From JACKNG01 sp040904625 (GTDB taxonomy: Bacteria; Pseudomonadota; Gammaproteobacteria; Ga0077536), in NCBI GenBank assembly GCA_040904625.1, contig JBBDTC010000048.1, forward strand, positions 1-11,089: a stretch of DNA of 11,089 nucleotides, written 5' to 3'. The position numbers and the translations under genes were made by a program. A model generated the notes under the pieces. The model was given only the letters and a program-made list of their open reading frames with translations, was not told where the DNA came from and did no database searches. This document shows, piece by piece, positions 5,947 through 11,089 of this stretch (position 1 is its first letter; each line of letters starts with the position of its first letter).

Positions 5947-8187
5947 ATGGCTGACGAACAATTCGATATCGAGCAGGTCCCGCTTGCCGAATTCACCGAG
6001 CGCGCCTACCTCGAATATTCGATGTACGTCATTCTCGACCGGGCCCTGCCGCACCTGGGCGACGGCTTGAAGCCCGTGCAGCGCCGCATCATCTATGCCA
6101 TGTCCGAACTCGGTCTGGACGCCACGGCGAAGTTCAAGAAGTCGGCGCGCACGGTCGGCGACGTCATCGGCAAGTTCCATCCCCACGGTGACAGCGCGTG
6201 CTACGAAGCGATGGTGCTGATGGCGCAGCCGTTCAGTTATCGTTACCCGCTGGTCGACGGGCAGGGCAATTGGGGCTCGAGCGACGATCCGAAATCCTTT
6301 GCCGCGATGCGCTACACCGAGGCCAAGTTGACCCCTTACGCCGACGTGCTGTTGGCCGAACTCGGCCAGGGCACGGTGGAATGGGCGCCCAATTTCGACG
6401 GTACCCTGGACGAACCGGTGCTGCTGCCGGCACGACTGCCGAATGTGCTGCTCAATGGCACGACCGGCATCGCGGTGGGCATGGCGACCGACATTCCACC
6501 GCACAATCTGCGCGAGATCGGCGCCGCCTGTATCCATCTGCTCGACAACCCGCGCGCGAGCGTGGGCGATTTGTGCGAATTCGTCCGCGCGCCGGATTTC
6601 CCCGGCGGCGGCGAGATCATCACGCCTGAGAGCGAGCTGCGCGCGATGTACGAGAGCGGCAATGGCAGTATCCGCCTGCGCGCCCGCTACGAACGCGAAG
6701 GCCATAATCTGATCATCACGGCGGTGCCGTATCAGAGCTCGGGATCGAAGATCCTCGAACAGATCGCGGCGCAGATGCAGGCGAAGAAATTGCCGATGAT
6801 CGAGGATCTGAGGGATGAATCCGATCATGAGACACCGACCCGGCTGGTCATCGTGCCGCGCTCGAACCGGGTCGATCTCGAACCATTGATGCAGCACCTG
6901 TTCGCGACCACCGATCTCGAGCGCCATTACCGGGTGAATCTCAACGTCATCGGCATCGATGGTTTGCCGGCGGTCAAGAATCTGCGCTCGCTGCTCGACG
7001 AATGGCTCGAGTTCCGCACCGCCACGGTGCGCCGGCGCCTCGAATTCCGGCTCGAGAAGGTGCTCGCCCGGCTGCATGTACTGGAAGGCTATCTCATCGC
7101 CTTTCTGAACATCGATGAAGTGATCCATATCATTCGTACAGAGGACAAACCGAAGCCGGTGCTGATGGCGCGCTTCGCGCTCAGCGACATCCAGGCCGAT
7201 GCCATTCTCGATCTGCGTTTACGGCATCTGGCGCGGCTCGAAGAGCAACGCATTCGGGGTGAACAGGCCGAACTCGAGGCCGAGCGCAAGAAGCTCGAAA
7301 CCACGCTGGGTTCGCGGCGCCGCTTACGTACGCTGATCCGCGACGAGATCACGCGTGACGTGGCGAAGTTCGGGGACGAACGTCGCTGCAGCATCGTAGC
7401 CCGTGCCGCCGCCCAGGCCTTGTCCGAGACCGAACTGGTGCCGGCCGAGCCAGTCACCGTGGTGCTCTCGGCCAAGGGTTGGGTGCGTGCGGCCAAGGGT
7501 CACGAAGTCGAGCCGCGCGAACTCAGCTTTCGCAGCGGCGATGGCTTCCAGGCTGCCGCCCGCGGGCGCAGCAACCAGAATGTGGTGTTCCTCGATTCGA
7601 CCGGGCGAGCCTATACCGTGCCGGCGCATTCACTGCCTTCGGCACGCGGCCTCGGCGAGCCGCTGGCGGGGCGCCTGTCACCGCCGGATGGCGCGACATT
7701 CGCCGGGCTGGTCGTTCAGGGTAGCGCCGACCATGTATTGCTGGCCTGCGATCACGGCTACGGTTTCGTCGCCGAACTGGCTCAACTGGTGACCAAGAAC
7801 CGCTCCGGTAAGCTGGTGTTGAGCGTGCCGCAGGGCAGTCGCGTGCTGGCACCGTTGGCGGTCGACAATCCGGATGAGGACTGGGTGGCTTGCGTCTCTT
7901 CGGCCGGACATCTGCTGATCTTCCCGGTCGGCGAACTGCCCGTGCTGCCGCGCGGCAAGGGCCAGCGCATGCTGCAAATCCCGACGCCCAGACTCAAGGC
8001 GCGCGAGGAGATCATGCAGGCATTCACGGTGTTGCGCGCCGATGACGAACTGCGCATCTATGCCGGTAACCGGCACCTGACCTTGAAAGAGGCCGATCAG
8101 GAGCATTACATCGGCGAGCGTGCGCGCCGCGGCTTGAAATTGCCGCGTGGCTTCCAGCGCGTCGACCGCATCGAACCGGCGCCGTGA
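5947..8187 (+). CDS. parC: DNA topoisomerase IV subunit A (ParC)
   Basis: ParC is the DNA-cleaving subunit of topoisomerase IV. The 746-residue product is collinear with E. coli ParC (752). The winged-helix region contains HPHGDSACYEAMV (78-90), and the catalytic tyrosine is Y123 in AMRYTEAKL. The tower and coiled-coil region includes ARLPNVLLNGTTGIAVGMAT, RDESDHETPTRLVIVPRSN and LEFRLEKVLARLHVLEG. The C-terminal part (about residue 495 on) forms the beta-pinwheel that selects DNA topology. The quinolone-resistance region is wild type: S83 and E87 correspond to E. coli S80 and E84. TGAGGG at the end of parE lies 11-16 nt before the ATG and may serve as ribosome binding site. parE and parC are very probably co-transcribed. 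The gene converges with epmB. Confidence 0.97.
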   Translation: MADEQFDIEQVPLAEFTERAYLEYSMYVILDRALPHLGDGLKPVQRRIIYAMSELGLDATAKFKKSARTVGDVIGKFHPHGDSACYEAMVLMAQPFSYRYPLVDGQGNWGSSDDPKSFAAMRYTEAKLTPYADVLLAELGQGTVEWAPNFDGTLDEPVLLPARLPNVLLNGTTGIAVGMATDIPPHNLREIGAACIHLLDNPRASVGDLCEFVRAPDFPGGGEIITPESELRAMYESGNGSIRLRARYEREGHNLIITAVPYQSSGSKILEQIAAQMQAKKLPMIEDLRDESDHETPTRLVIVPRSNRVDLEPLMQHLFATTDLERHYRVNLNVIGIDGLPAVKNLRSLLDEWLEFRTATVRRRLEFRLEKVLARLHVLEGYLIAFLNIDEVIHIIRTEDKPKPVLMARFALSDIQADAILDLRLRHLARLEEQRIRGEQAELEAERKKLETTLGSRRRLRTLIRDEITRDVAKFGDERRCSIVARAAAQALSETELVPAEPVTVVLSAKGWVRAAKGHEVEPRELSFRSGDGFQAAARGRSNQNVVFLDSTGRAYTVPAHSLPSARGLGEPLAGRLSPPDGATFAGLVVQGSADHVLLACDHGYGFVAELAQLVTKNRSGKLVLSVPQGSRVLAPLAVDNPDEDWVACVSSAGHLLIFPVGELPVLPRGKGQRMLQIPTPRLKAREEIMQAFTVLRADDELRIYAGNRHLTLKEADQEHYIGERARRGLKLPRGFQRVDRIEPAP

Positions 8188-8246
8188 ACCACAGCGCAAG
8201 GCAGGGTCGCTCCGGGTAGCCTGGCACGGGTCCTTGCCATGTCGGG

Positions 8247-8284
8247 AAAAAAAAGCGGGCCGGTGAATTTAAATCACCGGCCCG
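8247..8284 (-). terminator. Intrinsic terminator of epmB (minus strand)
   Basis: An 11-bp perfect stem (CGGGCCGGTGA at 8256-8266 with TCACCGGCCCG at 8274-8284) and a 7-nt AT-rich loop is flanked on its 5' side in this orientation by eight A residues (8247-8254). Read on the minus strand, the hairpin is followed by a U tract, so it ends the epmB transcript. For the plus-strand parC message the stem has no T tract and could only act as a protective or weak stop. Confidence 0.85.
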
Positions 8285-8348
8285 GAGAAAGAGAACGGAA
8301 CCCGGGAGGGTAGTTGAGGCGCCGTTCAGCCCGGGTTAGCGGCTGGCC
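8285..8348 (-). other. epmB 3' untranslated region with a second inverted repeat
   Basis: Between the epmB stop and the terminator lies an 8-bp inverted repeat, AACCCGGG (8299-8306) with CCCGGGTT (8330-8337), and a 23-nt loop. On the minus strand the loop is C-rich, including CTACCCTCCC. Whether it is a separate RNA or only a 3' tail cannot be decided from sequence. Confidence 0.4.
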
Positions 8349-9368
8349 TCACGCGTCCTTGAGCTCGTGCATGGGCAGTTTGGCCGCAGCGCCGGCGACT
8401 TCGCGCACGAACCGCGGCATCAGGTAGCCGGGCAGGGTGGCGCGCAAGGCGCGCTCGATGGCGCGGGCGCGTGGGTCCTCGACGTCGAAATGGGCGGCGC
8501 CTGCGACACGGTCGAGCAGGTGGACGTAGTAAGGGAGTACGCCGGCTGCGAACAGCTTTTCGCAGAGTTGCCCCAGTACCTCGGCATCGTCGTTGACGCC
8601 GCGCAGGAGCACGGCCTGATTGAGCAAGGTTACGCCTACAGCGTGACAGGCGGTGAGCGCAGCGGTCGTCTCCCGATCGATCTCCTGCGGATGATTGGCG
8701 TGGATTACCAGCACGACCGGGAAGCGCTGGCCCCCGAGCAGGGCGAGCAGGCGCGGCGTGAGTCGCGCCGGGAGGACGACCGGCAGGCGGCTATGGAGAC
8801 GGACCCGGCGAACATGGCTGATCGCGGCGAGCCGGACGCAGATATCGGCGATCGCATCATCGTCCAGCACCAGGGGATCGCCGCCGCTCAGGATGACTTC
8901 GCGGATGGTCGGGTCGTCACCGATGGCGGCCAGGCCGCGTTCGAGTTGGCTGCGCCCGCTATGGTCGGCGTAGGGGTAGGTGCGGCGGAAACAGTAGCGA
9001 CAGTGGATCGCGCACGCGCCGGTCATGACCAGCAACGCGCGGCCGGCATATTTCTGCAGCAGATTGCCGTGGTTGGCCAGCTTGCGTTCGCCGACCGGAT
9101 CGGCACCGAAATCGGCGTGGACATGCATCTCGGCGCCGATTGGCAGCACTTGCCGTAACAAGGGATCGGCGGCATTGCCCGGCTCGATGCGGCCGGCATA
9201 CGCGCGGGTGACGCGAAAGGGGAACGTCGCGGCCGCGCCCGGGGACAGGTCCACTTGCCGGGCATCGAGGTCGAGAGCGGCGAGGAGGGCGCGGGGATCG
9301 CGGTAGGCCTGCGCCAGCTGCTCGCGCCAGGTCGGCGTATCCTTCCCGGCAGATCTTCGCGCTATCAT
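8349..9368 (-). CDS. epmB: EF-P beta-lysylation protein, lysine 2,3-aminomutase
   Basis: EpmB (YjeK) is a radical SAM, PLP-dependent aminomutase that converts (S)-alpha-lysine into (R)-beta-lysine, the group EpmA transfers to EF-P. The 339-residue product is close to E. coli EpmB (342). The radical SAM cluster motif is C119, C123, C126 in CAIHCRYCFRR. Further matches are SGGDPL, RLHSRLPVVLPAR, GVTLLNQAVLLRGVND, LPYYVHLLD and VAGAAHF. K330 in AAAKLP, near the C-terminus, aligns with the PLP-binding lysine of the aminomutase family. The ATG start gives an N-terminus matching E. coli from the TPTWREQL segment on, although no Shine-Dalgarno is visible. It is divergent from efp, its pathway substrate, which supports EpmB rather than a catabolic lysine aminomutase. 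Confidence 0.95.
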   Translation of the reverse strand: MIARRSAGKDTPTWREQLAQAYRDPRALLAALDLDARQVDLSPGAAATFPFRVTRAYAGRIEPGNAADPLLRQVLPIGAEMHVHADFGADPVGERKLANHGNLLQKYAGRALLVMTGACAIHCRYCFRRTYPYADHSGRSQLERGLAAIGDDPTIREVILSGGDPLVLDDDAIADICVRLAAISHVRRVRLHSRLPVVLPARLTPRLLALLGGQRFPVVLVIHANHPQEIDRETTAALTACHAVGVTLLNQAVLLRGVNDDAEVLGQLCEKLFAAGVLPYYVHLLDRVAGAAHFDVEDPRARAIERALRATLPGYLMPRFVREVAGAAAKLPMHELKDA

Positions 9369-9404
9369 GCGCGCCCGTCACACTCTTGGCCCACCGATAT
9401 CGTC
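9363..9404 (+). promoter_or_regulatory. Compact divergent control region between epmB and efp
   Basis: Only 36 bp (9369-9404) separate the two start codons. A TATCAT (9363-9368, 5 of 6 to the -10 consensus) could serve efp and overlaps the epmB start codon; its -35 is poor. No convincing epmB promoter was seen upstream, so it probably lies within the efp coding sequence. Neither gene shows a clear Shine-Dalgarno here. Confidence 0.35.
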
Positions 9405-9977
9405 ATGGCTACCTATAGCACCAACCAGTTCAAACCCGGCCTCAAGCTGCTGTTCGACGGCGATCCGTATGCGATCGTCGAGAATGAATTCGTCAAGCCC
9501 GGCAAGGGCCAAGCCTTCAATCGTATCAAAATCCGCAATCTGAAGACCGGGCGCGTGATCGAGAAGACGCTCAAATCCGGCGATTCGGTCGAGGGCGCCG
9601 ATGTCGTCGATGTGGAGATGCAGTTTCTCTACAGCGACGGCACCGATTGGCATTTCATGAATCCGCAGAGTTTCGACCAGATGGCCGCCAGCGCCGCCAT
9701 CGTCGGCGATGCCGCTAAATGGCTCAAGGGGCAGGAAATGTGCGATGTGACACTGTGGAACGATGCCCCATTGGCGGTATCTCCGCCCAATTTCGTGGTT
9801 TTGCAGATCACCGAGACCGATCCCGGGGTGCGCGGCGATACGGCTTCGGGCGGAACCAAGCCGGCGGTCATGGAAACCGGCGCAGTAGTCAAGGTGCCGT
9901 TGTTCATCGAACAGGGTGATTTGCTGCGTATCGATACCCGCACGGGGGAGTACGTATCCCGCGCCAAGGAAGAATGA
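9405..9977 (+). CDS. efp: Translation elongation factor P
   Basis: EF-P binds between the P and E sites of the ribosome and promotes peptide bond formation at consecutive prolines. The 190-residue product matches E. coli EF-P (188) throughout. The N-terminal KOW-like domain carries EFVKPGKGQAF (28-38) with K34, the lysine modified by EpmA and EpmB in gammaproteobacteria. Two OB-fold domains follow, with EGADVVDVEMQFLYSDG, PPNFVVLQITETDPG and the C-terminal signature TGAVVKVPLFIEQGD and DTRTGEYVSR. The ATG at 9405 gives the canonical MATY start; upstream in-frame codons extend across the epmB promoter side and are not coding. K34 together with both modification genes nearby indicates beta-lysylation rather than rhamnosylation. 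Confidence 0.97.
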   Translation: MATYSTNQFKPGLKLLFDGDPYAIVENEFVKPGKGQAFNRIKIRNLKTGRVIEKTLKSGDSVEGADVVDVEMQFLYSDGTDWHFMNPQSFDQMAASAAIVGDAAKWLKGQEMCDVTLWNDAPLAVSPPNFVVLQITETDPGVRGDTASGGTKPAVMETGAVVKVPLFIEQGDLLRIDTRTGEYVSRAKEE

Positions 9978-10002
9978 CAGCAGTCTTGTCAGCGTTGCGG
10001 CG

Positions 10003-10019
10003 CTGCGGCCTGGCCGCAG
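10003..10019 (+). repeat. Intercistronic hairpin between efp and epmA
   Basis: CTGCGGC (10003-10009) and GCCGCAG (10013-10019) form a perfect 7-bp GC stem with a 3-nt loop. No T tract follows, so it is not an intrinsic terminator. It lies 19 nt before the epmA GTG and could stabilise the efp 3' end or reduce epmA translation. Function is inferred. Confidence 0.45.
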
Positions 10020-10038
10020 GTGCCGGCTGCGCGGCGAT

Positions 10039-10977
10039 GTGGTGAGTCCCTCGCCGTCAGCGCCGGTGCGTGAACGACTCGAGCGGCGTGCAGCGGTGTT
10101 TTCCTGTATCCGCGGCTATTTCGATGCCAGCGGCGCCGTCGAGGTCCGCACGCCCGTCATCGCTGCGCACGCGACCAGCGAGCCGACGCTGCGCAACCTC
10201 GAAATAGCGCGTGATGACGGGCCGCGTTTCCTGCGGACTTCGCCGGAAGCGGCGCTGAAAGGCCTGCTCGCCGCTGGTGCCGGTGACCTCTACGAACTTG
10301 GGCCGGTGTTCCGCGCCGAGGAGGCAGGGCGGTTGCATCGCGAGGAGTTTACGCTGCTCGAATGGTATCGGGTGGGCATCGATCACCACCGCCTGATGGA
10401 CGATGTGGTGGGCTTGCTGTCCGCCTGCGGTTATCGCGGGACACCGTCGCGGTTGACTTACAAGGCCTTGTTCGAGACGGTCTACGGCAGCGATCCGCAC
10501 ATTATCGACACCGCCGAACTGCAGGCACTGGTGCGCGCGGGCGGGCTGGCGCCGCCGGCCGAGACGTCCGATGATCGTGCCTTCCTGTTCGATGCGCTCT
10601 ATGCCCTCGGTCTCGAGCAGCAGCTCGCAGGGCAGGGTGCTGTGCTGTTGCATGACTTCCCCGCCGAGCTGCGCGCTTACGCCCGACTGCAAACCACTCC
10701 GCCGTACGCCGCGGAACGCTTTGAACTCGTTATCGATGGTGTCGAGTTGGCCAATGGTTATCATGAAATCATCGATGCGGCTGAGCAGGCCGCGTGTTTC
10801 GAGCGTGAAAACGCCCTGCGCGTGCGACGCGGCCTCGGCCCGGTTGCCATCGACGAGCGCTGGCTCGCAGCGCTGGCGCGAGGTCTGCCGGCCTGCGCCG
10901 GCGTGGCCCTCGGCATCGAGCGTTTGTTGATGATCCTCGAAGGTACGTCGGACATTGCGGGCGTCGCCCACACATGA
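10039..10977 (+). CDS. epmA: EF-P lysine lysyltransferase (class II LysRS-like)
   Basis: EpmA (PoxA, GenX, YjeA) is a paralogue of class II lysyl-tRNA synthetase that activates (R)-beta-lysine with ATP and ligates it to Lys34 of EF-P. The 312-residue product lacks the N-terminal anticodon-binding domain of LysRS, as expected (E. coli EpmA is 325). Seen are FLRTSPEAALKGLL (about 64-77), class II motif 2 with FRAEEAGRLH and EEFTLLEWYR (91-111), ELANGYHEI (236-244) and motif 3 GVALGIERLL (288-297). The C-terminus stops a few residues earlier than in E. coli. The start is a GTG at 10039 (or the adjacent GTG at 10042); an in-frame ATG at 9916 lies inside efp and would add a non-homologous stretch. 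It follows efp by 61 bp. Confidence 0.93.
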   Translation: MVSPSPSAPVRERLERRAAVFSCIRGYFDASGAVEVRTPVIAAHATSEPTLRNLEIARDDGPRFLRTSPEAALKGLLAAGAGDLYELGPVFRAEEAGRLHREEFTLLEWYRVGIDHHRLMDDVVGLLSACGYRGTPSRLTYKALFETVYGSDPHIIDTAELQALVRAGGLAPPAETSDDRAFLFDALYALGLEQQLAGQGAVLLHDFPAELRAYARLQTTPPYAAERFELVIDGVELANGYHEIIDAAEQAACFERENALRVRRGLGPVAIDERWLAALARGLPACAGVALGIERLLMILEGTSDIAGVAHT

Positions 10978-11089
10978 ACTGGCGGCCGCCCTGAGTTTTG
11001 TAACCTATTTAGGGCCCGCGGCAAAACAACTGAGCTATTTGGAACGCCGATCCATCCCGTCTGGCGGCGTTGCTCGTCCGTTGAATAGA
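10978..11089. other. Gene-free right edge with short direct and inverted repeats
   Basis: No coding region is supported after epmA. The stretch holds two copies each of CTGAG (10991-10995, 11030-11034) and CTATTT (11005-11010, 11035-11040). It also has an inverted repeat GTTTTG (10995-11000) with CAAAAC (11022-11027), and a 7-bp stem AACGCCG (11043-11049) with CGGCGTT (11065-11071). None is followed by a T tract. It may be the border of a dispersed repeat or the leader of a gene beyond the window. Confidence 0.45.

Noticed and set aside
6178..6216. Possible fluoroquinolone-resistance change in the ParC resistance region
   Set aside because: The residues read HPHGDSACYEAMV, with Ser83 and Glu87 matching the sensitive residues Ser80 and Glu84 of E. 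coli.
5938..7128. 396-codon open frame on the minus strand
   Set aside because: It lies wholly antisense to parC, has a low-complexity composition unlike a real protein, and arises from codon bias in GC-rich DNA.
9916..10038. N-terminal extension of EpmA from an ATG inside efp
   Set aside because: The extra 41 residues overlap the efp 3' end in another frame and have no counterpart in EpmA; a GTG at 10039 gives the family N-terminus.

Overview
The window is a chromosomal core segment of a GC-rich gammaproteobacterium. This is inferred from three things: the close similarity of ParE and ParC to the E. coli topoisomerase IV subunits, the xseB-ispA gene pair, and the complete EF-P beta-lysylation set (epmB, efp, epmA). 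The genus cannot be fixed from the sequence alone. No tRNA, rRNA, insertion sequence, prophage or CRISPR array was seen.

Layout. Positions 65-1213 (minus strand) hold xseB and ispA, which probably continue out of the left edge, where dxs is a common next gene. A back-to-back promoter region at 1214-1424 separates them from a plus-strand cluster: a short rubrerythrin, a GlpC/HdrB-like two-cluster Fe-S protein with CCG domains, and a DUF3501 protein (1425-3825). A 17-bp palindrome with 7-1-7 geometry lies in front of rubrerythrin. An intrinsic terminator sits between rubrerythrin and the Fe-S gene, so rubrerythrin is probably made in excess of the two downstream proteins. Next comes topoisomerase IV, parE (TTG start) and parC (4044-8187), 13 bp apart and very probably co-transcribed. 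parC converges on epmB (minus strand, 8349-9368), whose transcript ends at a strong terminator at 8247-8284. epmB is divergent from efp and epmA (9405-10977), with only 36 bp between the two start codons. The last 112 bp carry no gene but contain short repeats and inverted repeats.

How the genes work together. EpmB converts lysine to (R)-beta-lysine, EpmA attaches it to Lys34 of EF-P, and the modified EF-P rescues ribosomes stalled at polyproline. ParE and ParC form the chromosome-decatenating type II topoisomerase. XseB is the small subunit of exonuclease VII, and IspA makes farnesyl diphosphate. The rubrerythrin cluster looks like a peroxide-defence or redox unit. Its Fe-S protein and DUF3501 partner have no established role that I know of, and this is the least understood part of the window.
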